From: an uncultured Prevotellaceae bacterium | Lineage (GTDB): Bacteria > Bacteroidota > Bacteroidia > Bacteroidales > Bacteroidaceae | Assembly (NCBI GenBank): GCA_945831805.1 | Contig: CAMADY010000014.1 | Span: 1-40,333, forward strand | Length of the DNA: 40,333 nucleotides | Direction of reading: 5' to 3' | In this document: positions 32,690 through 40,333 of the stretch, one piece after another | Position numbering within the stretch: position 1 is the first letter of the stretch | Layout of the letters: the number at the start of each line of letters is the position of its first letter | Translations under genes and position numbers: made by a program | Notes under the pieces: generated by a model | What the model was told of the DNA's origin: nothing | Databases searched by the model: none | The model's input: the letters and a program-made list of their open reading frames with translations, nothing else

Positions 32690-34525
32690 ATGGTAAAACA
32701 GTTTTTTGACATTGTTTTCAGATATTTCAAGCCATACAAGATGTACATTGTATGGACAATCGTCTTGAATTTTATCAGCCAGTGGCTCAATGTCTTCTCG
32801 TTCGTAGTGCTTATTCCTATCCTGAACATCCTCTTCAAGATAGACCAGAATACATACACATACAAGGAGTGGACCTGGGATACACTGAACAAAGACCTCA
32901 TCGTGAACAACGGCTACGCATGGGTTCAGGATATGATCAGCGTACACGGAGCCTTCCTGACGCTATGTCTGATGGGTACGATACTTATCGTCATGACAGC
33001 GCTGAAGTGTACCGGCTACTGGGCATCCGCCAACATCATGCTTCCGCTGAGTACGGGTGTGGTAAGGGATATCCGTCTTCAGATGTATGACAAGATAACG
33101 CACCTGCCACTGGGATTCTTCTCTGCAGAGCGCAAGGGCGACATCATCGTTCGTATGAGCACCGACGTGCAGATGGTTGAGAGCTCCGTAACATCGGCTA
33201 TCAGCACTCTTATCCAACAGCCTATTGCCATCATCATCTGCCTTTCGACACTGCTTACCGTCAGCTGGCAACTGACGCTGTTCGTATTCATCGTTGCCAT
33301 CCCTGCCGCATGGGTTATGGGTTCCGTAACGAAGAAGCTCAAGAGCCAGTCGGCAAACGTTCAGGCAGGTCTCTCTGAGATAATGGCGCAGATAGAAGAG
33401 ACGCTCAGCGGACTGCGTATCATCAAGGCCTTCATTGCGGAGGACAAGATGCAGAAGCGCTTTAACTTCAGCAACAACGAGTTCCGTCGCGGAATGCTCA
33501 GCATGATGATGCGAATAAACGCAGGCCACCCTGTTTCCGAGACGATGGGCACGATAATCATCGTTGTGGTGCTCCTCTTCGGCGGATGGCTCATACTCGA
33601 GGGCGACGGATTCATCGATGCCTCTACATTCATCTTCTACATGGTGATTCTCTACAGTATCATCAACCCTATCAAGGACCTTACACGCCAGGCGTACATG
33701 ATACCGCTGGGACTTGCCTCCATGGACCGTATCGACTACATCCTCAAGGCAGAGAACCCTATCAAGGAGCTTGAGAACCCGAAGGAACTGGACAGCTTCA
33801 ACGACAAGGTGGAGCTGAAGGACGTATCGTTCTTCTACAATGAAGGACGTGACGTGCTGAAGCATGTGAACCTTACGGTTCCTAAGGGCAAGACGGTTGC
33901 TCTCGTAGGACAATCCGGTTCCGGAAAGTCAACGCTCGTTGACCTCATTCCACGCTATCACGACGTGACGGGCGGCGAGATTCTCGTTGACGGAAAGAAC
34001 ATCAAGGACGTTAGGATTCATGACCTGCGCGCACTTATCGGCAACGTGAACCAGGAGGCTATCCTCTTCAACGACACGTTCTACAACAACATCACGTTCG
34101 GTGTGGAGAATGCAACGATGGAACAGGTCATCGAGGCAGCGAAGATAGCCAACGCGCATGAGTTTATCATGGAGACGGAGAAGGGCTACGACACGATGCT
34201 CGGCGACCGCGGAAGCCGTCTCTCGGGTGGTCAGCGCCAGCGCGTCTCTATCGCTCGTGCCATCCTCAAGAATCCGCCTATCCTCATTCTCGACGAGGCC
34301 ACATCGGCACTCGACACAGAGTCGGAGCACCTCGTACAGGAGGCTCTCGACCGACTGATGAAGAGCCGTACGACGGTTGCCATTGCGCACCGCCTCTCCA
34401 CCATCAAGAATGCGGACATCATACACGTGCTCTATGAGGGAGAGATCGTAGAGAGCGGACAGCACGAGGAGCTTATCGCCAAGAACGGCTACTACAAGCG
34501 TCTCTACGACATGCAGCAGCTGTAA
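32690..34525 (+). CDS. ABC transporter, fused permease-ATPase (MsbA-like lipid exporter)
   Basis: A 611-residue half-transporter that works as a homodimer in the inner membrane. Residues 1 to about 340 are the six-helix exporter domain, with the intracellular coupling segment FSAERKGDIIVRMSTDVQ. The ATPase has Walker A GQSGSGKST, a Q-loop (NVNQEAILFND), the signature LSGGQRQRVSIARA, Walker B ILILDEAT and the H-loop IAHRLS. The overall form and the position ahead of rfb genes suit an MsbA-type flippase for lipid A-core or another lipid-linked glycan, but drug or peptide exporters have the same layout. It starts the transcript that probably runs through a 112-bp octamer array into rfbA. Confidence 0.88.
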   Translation: MVKQFFDIVFRYFKPYKMYIVWTIVLNFISQWLNVFSFVVLIPILNILFKIDQNTYTYKEWTWDTLNKDLIVNNGYAWVQDMISVHGAFLTLCLMGTILIVMTALKCTGYWASANIMLPLSTGVVRDIRLQMYDKITHLPLGFFSAERKGDIIVRMSTDVQMVESSVTSAISTLIQQPIAIIICLSTLLTVSWQLTLFVFIVAIPAAWVMGSVTKKLKSQSANVQAGLSEIMAQIEETLSGLRIIKAFIAEDKMQKRFNFSNNEFRRGMLSMMMRINAGHPVSETMGTIIIVVVLLFGGWLILEGDGFIDASTFIFYMVILYSIINPIKDLTRQAYMIPLGLASMDRIDYILKAENPIKELENPKELDSFNDKVELKDVSFFYNEGRDVLKHVNLTVPKGKTVALVGQSGSGKSTLVDLIPRYHDVTGGEILVDGKNIKDVRIHDLRALIGNVNQEAILFNDTFYNNITFGVENATMEQVIEAAKIANAHEFIMETEKGYDTMLGDRGSRLSGGQRQRVSIARAILKNPPILILDEATSALDTESEHLVQEALDRLMKSRTTVAIAHRLSTIKNADIIHVLYEGEIVESGQHEELIAKNGYYKRLYDMQQL

Positions 34526-34638
34526 CGCAAAACCGCAAAACCGCAAAACCGTAAAACCGCAAAACCATAAAACCGCAAAACCATAAAACCATAAAACCGC
34601 AAAACCATAAAACCGCAAAACCGCAAAACCATTAAAAC
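34526..34638 (+). repeat. Octamer array (CGCAAAAC/CATAAAAC) between the ABC exporter gene and rfbA
   Basis: It starts on the base after the stop codon. Thirteen perfect-length 8-bp units (34526-34629) plus one 9-bp unit fill the gap up to the rfbA start region. Units are CGCAAAAC (eight), CATAAAAC (four) and CGTAAAAC (one), so the second and third bases change together. There is no intervening unique sequence, hence it is not a CRISPR array. Confidence 0.95.
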
Positions 34639-34648
34639 CAATATAATC

Positions 34649-35551
34649 ATGAAAGGTATAGTTCTCGCAGGTGGTTCAGGCACACGCCTCTATCCTATCA
34701 CCAAGGGCATCTCAAAGCAGCTGATGCCTATCTATGACAAGCCAATGATCTATTATCCAATATCTGTTCTGATGTTGGCTGGCATTCGTGAGATCCTCAT
34801 CATCTCAACACCATTCGACCTGCCAGGTTTCAAGCGTCTTCTCGGCGATGGCTCCGACTACGGAGTACACTTCGAATATGCCGAGCAGCCTTCACCTGAT
34901 GGTCTTGCACAGGCATTCACCATCGGTGCTGATTTCGTTGGCAACGACAGCGCATGCCTCGTACTTGGCGACAACATCTTCCAGGGCGCAGGATTCTCTG
35001 CTATGCTGAAGGAAGCCGTTCGCACTGCAGAGGAAGACAACAAGGCAACGGTATTCGGCTATTGGGTGAACGACCCTGAGCGCTATGGCGTTGCGGAGTT
35101 TGACAAGGAGGGCAACTGCCTCAGCATTGAGGAGAAGCCTGCAGAGCCAAAGTCAAACTATGCCGTTGTAGGACTGTACTTCTACCCTAACAAGGTGCTC
35201 GACGTTGCAGCCAACATCAAGCCTTCTGCACGTGGAGAATACGAGATAACGACCGTCAACCAGCGATTCCTTGAGGACGGAGAACTGAAGGTGCAGACGC
35301 TCGGCCGTGGCTTCGCATGGCTCGACACCGGTACGCACGACTCGCTCTCAGAGGCCTCTACGTACATTGAGGTGTTGGAGAAGCGCCAGGGACTGAAGGT
35401 AGCATGTCTTGAAGGCATAGCATACCGCAAGGGTTGGATTACCGAAGAGCGTATGCGCGAGCTGGCACAGCCAATGCTCAAGAACCAGTATGGTCAGTAC
35501 CTGCTGAAGGTTATCGACGAGGTGAAGCGCTACGGCAACGAGAATCTTTAA
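34649..35551 (+). CDS. rfbA: Glucose-1-phosphate thymidylyltransferase
   Basis: A 300-residue nucleotidyltransferase making dTDP-glucose from dTTP and glucose 1-phosphate, the first step of dTDP-rhamnose synthesis. Signature [19 protein letters not shown] (residues 6-24) with K23 for catalysis, [26 protein letters not shown] with the metal-binding aspartate, [19 protein letters not shown] and [15 protein letters not shown] are all present. Length and motifs are those of RmlA. It leads the block rfbA-rfbC-rfbD (gaps of 28 and 17 bp). The dehydratase gene rfbB, which is needed for the same pathway, is not in the window. Confidence 0.96.
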   Translation: MKGIVLAGGSGTRLYPITKGISKQLMPIYDKPMIYYPISVLMLAGIREILIISTPFDLPGFKRLLGDGSDYGVHFEYAEQPSPDGLAQAFTIGADFVGNDSACLVLGDNIFQGAGFSAMLKEAVRTAEEDNKATVFGYWVNDPERYGVAEFDKEGNCLSIEEKPAEPKSNYAVVGLYFYPNKVLDVAANIKPSARGEYEITTVNQRFLEDGELKVQTLGRGFAWLDTGTHDSLSEASTYIEVLEKRQGLKVACLEGIAYRKGWITEERMRELAQPMLKNQYGQYLLKVIDEVKRYGNENL

Positions 35552-35579
35552 CTAAAAGAATAGTATTCAACAGATTTCA

Positions 35580-36161
35580 ATGGAAGTAATAAAGACCGCC
35601 ATCGATGGCGTTGTTATCATAGAGCCACGCGTCTTCAAGGACGCTCGTGGATATTTCTTCGAGAGTTTCTCGCAGAGGGAGTTCGAGGAGAAGGTACGCA
35701 AGATAAACTTTGTGCAGGACAACGAGAGCATGTCCTCATACGGCGTAATGCGAGGACTGCATTTCCAGCGTCCACCTTACACACAGTCGAAGCTCGTACG
35801 CTGCGTCAGGGGTGCCGTACTCGACGTTGCCGTTGACATCCGCAAGGGCAGCCCTACATACGGTCAGCACGTAGCAGTGGAGCTTACGGAGGATAACCAC
35901 AGACAGTTCTTCGTACCAAGAGGCTTCGCACATGGCTTCGCCGTTCTCTCGGAGACGGCTGTATTCCAGTATAAGTGCGACAATTTCTACGCGCCTCAGG
36001 CTGATGGTGGCATCTCCATCAAGGACGAGTCGCTCGGCATCGACTGGAAAATACCGACCGACAAGGCACTACTTTCAGAGAAAGATACCCTCCACGAATG
36101 CCTCAAGGATTTCGATTCTCCGTTCTCTATCGACATGGATCTTTACCCAGAGTTTGACTAA
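35580..36161 (+). CDS. rfbC: dTDP-4-dehydrorhamnose 3,5-epimerase
   Basis: A 193-residue cupin-fold enzyme that epimerises C3 and C5 of dTDP-4-keto-6-deoxyglucose. Conserved stretches are DARGYFFESF (21-30), VQDNESMSSYGVMRGLHFQ (45-63) with catalytic H61, K71, RGFAHGFAVLS (114-124) and FQYKCDNFY (129-137) with Y131 as the acid. It lies between rfbA and rfbD with short gaps and is surely in the same operon. Confidence 0.96.
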   Translation: MEVIKTAIDGVVIIEPRVFKDARGYFFESFSQREFEEKVRKINFVQDNESMSSYGVMRGLHFQRPPYTQSKLVRCVRGAVLDVAVDIRKGSPTYGQHVAVELTEDNHRQFFVPRGFAHGFAVLSETAVFQYKCDNFYAPQADGGISIKDESLGIDWKIPTDKALLSEKDTLHECLKDFDSPFSIDMDLYPEFD

Positions 36162-36178
36162 AAAGCATTGCTTGAGAA

Positions 36179-37099
36179 ATGAATATCTTAGTGACTGGAG
36201 CCAACGGTCAGCTCGGAAACGAGATGCGAATCGTTAGCAAGAATACAACAGACAAGTACATCTTCACCGATGTCAACGAGGTGGAGGGACAAGAGACCAC
36301 CTACCTCGACATAACCGACCTCGATGCCATCCGCAAGATGGTCTGCGAGAACAATGTGCAGGCTATCGTCAACTGCGCGGCATGGACGAACGTCGATGCG
36401 TGCGAGACGGACGAGAAGCTCGCAGCACTGGCAGAGAAACTCAATGCCGATGCGCCGGAGAACCTCGCCATCGCGATGAAGGAAGTGGGCGGATGGCTCA
36501 TACAAATCTCCACCGACTACGTCTTTGGCAAGGAACCATACAACACTCCTTGCAACCCCGACCAGAAGGGTACACCTACGGGTGTCTATGGTACTACGAA
36601 GCTGCATGGCGAGGAGAAGATAAAAAACGAGTTCGAGAAGAGAATCTCCGACCACGAAGAGAAGAAGGGTGGCTACGTCATCATACGTACCGCATGGCTC
36701 TACAGCGAGTTCGGCAAGAACTTCTGCAAGACGATGCTCAACCTCACGGCAACGAAACCATCGCTGAAGGTGGTCTTCGACCAGTGCGGCACACCGACCT
36801 ACGCCCTCGACCTCGCAAATGCCATCGTGAAGATTCTTGAAAAGCCTGTTGAGGGAACATACCACTTCTCGAACGAGGGGGTCTGCTCATGGTACGACTT
36901 CACGCAGATGATAGCACGAATCGCTGGCAACACCACCTGCGACATACAGCCTTGCTACTCCTCGGAGTTCCCAAGTCCAGTGAAGCGTCCGGCATACTCC
37001 GTACTCGACAAGCGCACCATAAAGGAAACCTTCGGAGTGGAGGTGCCTTACTGGGTTGACAGCCTTGAGAAGTGCATACATAATATAAATAAGGTGTAG
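36179..37099 (+). CDS. rfbD: dTDP-4-dehydrorhamnose reductase
   Basis: A 306-residue short-chain dehydrogenase that makes dTDP-L-rhamnose with NAD(P)H. Rossmann motif VTGANGQLGNEM (5-16), catalytic S111-T112-D113 (ISTDYVFG) and Y137-x-x-x-K141 (YGTTKLHGE), and the substrate region QCGTPTYALDLA are visible. An insertion of acidic and basic residues (RISDHEEKKGG, about 155-165) is slightly longer than in enteric RfbD. An 8-bp hairpin (37089-37096 with 37112-37119) spans the stop codon. Confidence 0.95.
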   Translation: MNILVTGANGQLGNEMRIVSKNTTDKYIFTDVNEVEGQETTYLDITDLDAIRKMVCENNVQAIVNCAAWTNVDACETDEKLAALAEKLNADAPENLAIAMKEVGGWLIQISTDYVFGKEPYNTPCNPDQKGTPTGVYGTTKLHGEEKIKNEFEKRISDHEEKKGGYVIIRTAWLYSEFGKNFCKTMLNLTATKPSLKVVFDQCGTPTYALDLANAIVKILEKPVEGTYHFSNEGVCSWYDFTQMIARIAGNTTCDIQPCYSSEFPSPVKRPAYSVLDKRTIKETFGVEVPYWVDSLEKCIHNINKV

Positions 37100-37119
37100 G
37101 ACAGTTAGTCGCACCTTAT
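37089..37119 (+). terminator. Hairpin across the rfbD stop codon
   Basis: ATAAGGTG (37089-37096) pairs with CACCTTAT (37112-37119) around a 15-nt loop that begins with the TAG stop. No T-tract follows, so it may be a processing or mRNA-stability element, not a full terminator. Confidence 0.45.
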
Positions 37120-37192
37120 CAGCGACACAGGTTCAGACTCGTCAATAATCCCTATTGGTTTGACTCATCAATAAACATAATACGTCCCGAAC

Positions 37193-38308
37193 ATGATACC
37201 ATTCCTTTCACTGAAAGATGTCACCGCACTGCATGGTGAAGAGATCAACGAGGCTGTAAGTCGCGTTGTCAATGGGGGATGGTATCTACTAGGCAAAGAG
37301 AACGAGCAGTTCGAGAGGCACTATTCGGAGTTTATTGGATGCAGACATACCATAGGCTGTGCAAACGGACTTGATGCACTGACACTGATACTGCGGGCTT
37401 ACAAGGAGATGGGAGTGATGAATGAAGGCGACGAGGTCATCGTACCGGCAAACACCTACATAGCTTCAATACTCGCCATAACAGAGAACCGTCTTAAACC
37501 TATCCTCATAGAACCAAAATATGAGACACTGGAGATTGACGACTCACTGATAGAGTCCGCCATCACGCCACGCACCAAGGCCTTGATGATAGTGCATCTC
37601 TATGGCAGAAACGCCTACACTGACAAGATTGGCAGTATCTGCAAGGCTCACAACCTCAAACTGATAGAGGACTGTGCACAGAGTCATGGCTGCCGACATT
37701 CAGACGGACGCATGACAGGAAGCATTGGTGATGCTGCCGGTCACTCCTTCTATCCAGGCAAGAACCTTGGAGCTCTTGGCGATGGCGGTGCTGTGACGAC
37801 GAATGACACTGAGCTCGCAACAGTAGTACGCACACTTGCGAATTACGGTTCACAGCAGAAGTACATCTTCCAGTATGCCGGTCGCAACAGTCGTCTGGAC
37901 GAGATACAGGCTGCGGTTCTTGATGTCAAACTGAAGTATCTTTCAGAAGACAATGCCCATAGGCAGATGATAGCACGCTACTACTACGAGCACATCAGCA
38001 ACCCACTCGTCACCCTACCGTCCCTGCTACCCGATGCCCAAAACGTCTATCACCTCTTCCCCATCCTCTGCCCCCGACGCGATGAACTACTGCATCACCT
38101 CTCGGAGCACGGCATTCAGACCCTCATCCACTACCCTATCCCCCCTCACAAGCAGGAGTGCTATTCTGAAGAACAGTGGAACACGCCACATTTGTCCTTC
38201 CCAATAACAGAACAGATAGCCCAAGAGGAACTCTCACTACCAATCGGACCGACAATAACATCGGAAGAAGCTGAGATGGTAGTAAAAGGTGTTAACTCTT
38301 TCAGATAG
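37193..38308 (+). CDS. DegT/DnrJ/EryC1-type sugar aminotransferase (FdtB/QdtB-like)
   Basis: A 371-residue PLP-dependent enzyme that puts an amino group on a nucleotide keto-sugar. It starts [18 protein letters not shown], has the substrate loop [17 protein letters not shown] (55-71), the cofactor aspartate D160 (IEDCAQSHG), and the PLP lysine K190 in [16 protein letters not shown]. This pattern is close to FdtB/QdtB, which makes dTDP-3-amino-3,6-dideoxyhexoses from a product of the dTDP-glucose pathway. The 3,4-ketoisomerase (FdtA/QdtA) that should precede it is not in the window, so the exact sugar is open; WecE-like 4-amination is the main alternative. It lies 93 bp after rfbD. Confidence 0.9.
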   Translation: MIPFLSLKDVTALHGEEINEAVSRVVNGGWYLLGKENEQFERHYSEFIGCRHTIGCANGLDALTLILRAYKEMGVMNEGDEVIVPANTYIASILAITENRLKPILIEPKYETLEIDDSLIESAITPRTKALMIVHLYGRNAYTDKIGSICKAHNLKLIEDCAQSHGCRHSDGRMTGSIGDAAGHSFYPGKNLGALGDGGAVTTNDTELATVVRTLANYGSQQKYIFQYAGRNSRLDEIQAAVLDVKLKYLSEDNAHRQMIARYYYEHISNPLVTLPSLLPDAQNVYHLFPILCPRRDELLHHLSEHGIQTLIHYPIPPHKQECYSEEQWNTPHLSFPITEQIAQEELSLPIGPTITSEEAEMVVKGVNSFR

Positions 38309-38348
38309 TACTCTGGTATTTTGGAAAAACTGACAAAAGTTCTCCAAA

Positions 38349-39341
38349 ATGAAGAAATGCATTTCGACAAGACTCCAGAAAGTGAATGCAACTAAGATGC
38401 TACACACTGACTATATATATCACATCTTATATAAAGATATTATGCTAAAATGGTTAAATAAGAAAATAAAACAGAAAATACGACGCCTATTCCTCTATGC
38501 CTTTTCCGAATCAGAAGAGATATCAACAGTAAGGCTTCGCAATATAATAGCATCCAACGTATTGGATAGTGATGATTACAAGAAAAGACTTAGAACTGAT
38601 ATTGCGAGTCTTTTTCCGAAGATTCAAAATATTGTCGATGATAGAGAGTTACATGAGACATTATTAAGGGTTTGTCCTGAATTGAAAATATGTTACAATG
38701 ACAATTTGTTCTTGGAAAGAATGATAAAGAATTTCCCGGAACTTAACGATCTGAAGAGTTGTGGAAGACACATAATGTGTGATGTCCACGTAAACCTAAA
38801 GACTGGTGATAACGTCAAAATATATACTCCATCGCATGTCAGCGACACGTCTATCGGAGACTATACATACATTGCGCAGAACTGCTACATATCAATGGCA
38901 ACAATAGGAAAGTTCTGTTCCATTGGTCCAAACCTACTTTGCGGATGGGGAATCCACCCTACTAACGGCATAAGTACGCACCCAATGTTCTATTCCACAG
39001 GAAAGCAGAACGGCATGACGCTATCCAAAGAAGACAAAGTCATTGAACGCAAGCAGATTACCATCGGCAACGATGTATTCATTGGAGCGAACGTAACGAT
39101 ACTCGACGGTGTAACTATTGGTAATGGAGCAGTAATAGGGGCTGGAGCTGTCGTAACAAAAGACATACCACCTTACGCCATTGCAGTAGGTTGTCCGATA
39201 AAGATTATTCGCTATCGTTTTGACGAAGAGACTTGCAATGAGCTGAACTTGTCTGAATGGTGGAACAACAAAGAGAAATTACAAGAAGTAGAGAAGAATA
39301 TATTCAATGTAGAACAATTTACAAAGGATGGAATTCACTAG
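38349..39341 (+). CDS. Hexapeptide-repeat acyltransferase (CatB/XAT-type O-acetyltransferase)
   Basis: Up to 330 residues; starts are possible at 38349, 38397 and 38442 (MLKWLNKKIKQKIRRL), and the last seems most natural because it begins with a short basic segment. The N-terminal 140 residues are not recognised. From about residue 165 a left-handed beta helix follows: TSIGDYTYIAQNCYIS, TIGKFCSIGPN, then ITIGNDVFIGANVTILDGV and GAVIGAGAVVTKDIPPYAI. The catalytic histidine is probably H203 or H211 (GIHPTNGISTHPMFY). The family transfers acetyl or a similar group to sugars or antibiotics; here a glycan role is likely. The gene is AT-rich and overlaps the next one by 14 bp. Confidence 0.85.
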   Translation: MKKCISTRLQKVNATKMLHTDYIYHILYKDIMLKWLNKKIKQKIRRLFLYAFSESEEISTVRLRNIIASNVLDSDDYKKRLRTDIASLFPKIQNIVDDRELHETLLRVCPELKICYNDNLFLERMIKNFPELNDLKSCGRHIMCDVHVNLKTGDNVKIYTPSHVSDTSIGDYTYIAQNCYISMATIGKFCSIGPNLLCGWGIHPTNGISTHPMFYSTGKQNGMTLSKEDKVIERKQITIGNDVFIGANVTILDGVTIGNGAVIGAGAVVTKDIPPYAIAVGCPIKIIRYRFDEETCNELNLSEWWNNKEKLQEVEKNIFNVEQFTKDGIH

Positions 39342-40329
39342 TTTTAATTTTTTGACCATATTTCTTCCAATCGCACTGTTAGTAGGATTTCTGTGCAGAG
39401 GAATATACCGCAATGTGGCACTCATCGTGCTATCACTAATATTCTATGCATGGGGAAATCCATATGCATTGGGGGTGATTATTTGTATCACTCTATTGAA
39501 TTTCTTTGCTGCCCGTTATAGAAACGGACAGATTCTTGCTATCATCTTAAATATTCTCACTTTAGTATCTTACAAATATATACCAGGTCTGTCATTTCCA
39601 CTAGGATTATCGTTCTACACCTTTCAGGTTATATCCTACCAGTTGGATGTGCGTAGAGGTGATTATCCAGAAGAGCGCAACATTTGGTCGTTTCTGCTCT
39701 TTGTAAGTTTTTTCCCGAAGATGATAACAGGCCCCATCGCCAGATACCATTCTTTCCCGTCAGATTACTCTAATCACACTTTCTGTATAAACAATTATAC
39801 CGAAGGTCTAGAGAGATTTATACTTGGCTTAGGCAAGAAAGTCTTAATAGCAGATGTAGCAGCAAGAGTTGCCAACTGCATTTTTGAAGCTCCTTACGAA
39901 ACGATTCCTACGTTATATTGCTGGATAGGAGCTTTTGCTTATACAATACAAATCTATTTTGATTTCTCAGGATATACAGATATGGCGATAGGCATCAGTA
40001 ATATCTTTGGCTACAAGCTTCCTGAAAACTTCGACTATCCTTATTCCTCAAAATCCATTCAGGAATTCTGGAGGAGATGGCATATCTCACTTTCCTCATG
40101 GTTCAGAGATTATTTGTACATACCGTTAGGTGGAAACCGTAAAGGTAAATTCCGAGAATATCTAAACATGTTCGTTGTATTCTTGTTATGTGGAGCATGG
40201 CATGGTGCCACTTTACCATTTGTTATCTGGGGAGCATATCATGGCCTAGGAATTACTATTGAAAAAGCAGGTCTTACAAAGATCTTGAGTCTAGAACAAC
40301 AATTAAATCAAATTACCAATTCCAGATAA
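39328..40329 (+). CDS. MBOAT-family O-acyltransferase (AlgI/DltB-like), apparently C-terminally short
   Basis: A 333-residue multi-pass membrane protein of the AlgI type that moves acyl groups across the inner membrane for glycan acetylation. Typical parts are YAWGNPYALGVII (40-52), LGLSFYTFQVISYQLDVRRG (92-111), FPKMITGPIARY (129-140), FDFSGYTDMAIGI (211-223), FWRRWHISLSSWFRDYLYIP (247-266) and GAWHGATLPFVIWGAYHG (289-306) with the catalytic H292. Family members continue for a further 130-150 residues with two or three membrane helices and often end near residue 470. Here a TAA stop follows at 40327, four bases before the window ends. It may be a truncated or frameshifted gene, a short variant or an assembly artefact. 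Confidence 0.82.
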   Translation: MEFTSFNFLTIFLPIALLVGFLCRGIYRNVALIVLSLIFYAWGNPYALGVIICITLLNFFAARYRNGQILAIILNILTLVSYKYIPGLSFPLGLSFYTFQVISYQLDVRRGDYPEERNIWSFLLFVSFFPKMITGPIARYHSFPSDYSNHTFCINNYTEGLERFILGLGKKVLIADVAARVANCIFEAPYETIPTLYCWIGAFAYTIQIYFDFSGYTDMAIGISNIFGYKLPENFDYPYSSKSIQEFWRRWHISLSSWFRDYLYIPLGGNRKGKFREYLNMFVVFLLCGAWHGATLPFVIWGAYHGLGITIEKAGLTKILSLEQQLNQITNSR

Positions 40330-40333
40330 TCAT

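Noticed and set aside
32467..32709. Small gene of 80 codons upstream of the ABC exporter gene
   Set aside because: It crosses the exporter promoter and overlaps its start in another frame; its composition is that of AT-rich spacer.
33929..34618. 229-codon minus-strand frame starting in the octamer array ([13 protein letters not shown] repeats)
   Set aside because: It comes from reading the array and the ABC ATPase gene on the wrong strand.
34526..34638. CRISPR array
   Set aside because: Units are 8 bp and directly adjacent, with no unique spacers and no cas genes.
37136..37174. Direct repeats gactcgtcaataa and gactcatcaataa as attachment sites
   Set aside because: Only 13 bp apart and 13 bp long, with no integrase or inserted gene; chance or local duplication is enough.

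Overview
The window looks like chromosomal DNA of a Bacteroidales bacterium, most likely Prevotella or a close relative. The reasons are: promoters of the Bacteroidota type (TTTG, 19-20 bp, TAnnTTTG) in front of many genes, little use of Shine-Dalgarno sequences, a single long PurL, a Nif3/zinc-ribbon pair, a PD-(D/E)XK 'transposase' with AEG repeats, and a dockerin-like C-terminal tail. No rRNA, tRNA, CRISPR array, prophage or intact insertion sequence was seen. Most of the window is housekeeping DNA. The assignment to a genus is inference from recall, not from a search.

Layout. 1-6 kb (minus strand): a coiled-coil zinc-ribbon protein (cut by the window edge) with Nif3; a decayed secreted-protein remnant; an Rpn/PD-(D/E)XK family protein; a TrmH-type RNA methyltransferase with the ribosome-associated GTPase TypA. 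6-12.4 kb (plus): purL, a split chromate transporter (two half-size genes), and a D-2-hydroxyacid dehydrogenase. 12.4-18.1 kb (minus): a LysR regulator, a UbiA-type prenyltransferase resembling decaprenyl-phosphate phosphoribosyltransferase, and a 1193-residue nuclease-helicase of Dna2/Upf1 type. 18.3-22.6 kb (plus): etfB, etfA and an acyl-CoA dehydrogenase, an electron-transfer unit interrupted by a four-helix-bundle gene that sits between inverted repeat arrays. 22.8-25.6 kb (plus): a truncated EamA-type transporter, pgi, and a secreted GH43 arabinosidase-like enzyme. 26.1-32.2 kb (minus): gltD and gltB (glutamate synthase). 32.7-40.3 kb (plus): an MsbA-like ABC exporter, rfbA, rfbC, rfbD, a sugar aminotransferase, a hexapeptide acyltransferase and an MBOAT acyltransferase that ends early. 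This last block is a surface polysaccharide locus that becomes AT-richer after about 38.3 kb.

The most interesting signal is not a single gene. At least six spacers, and two coding regions, carry arrays of a short word repeated with variation, and each place uses a different word. In four spacers the array occurs twice in opposite orientation, so that the RNA or single-stranded DNA could fold into a long hairpin (10035-10140, 20375-20900, 22709-22815, 27559-27710). One of these pairs encloses a gene for an S23/IVS-type four-helix-bundle protein, which in other bacteria is encoded inside self-complementary intervening sequences of 23S rRNA. I propose, as inference, that the fhb unit is an IVS-like element placed in an mRNA operon, and that the other pairs are gene-less counterparts or products of the same repeat-making process.
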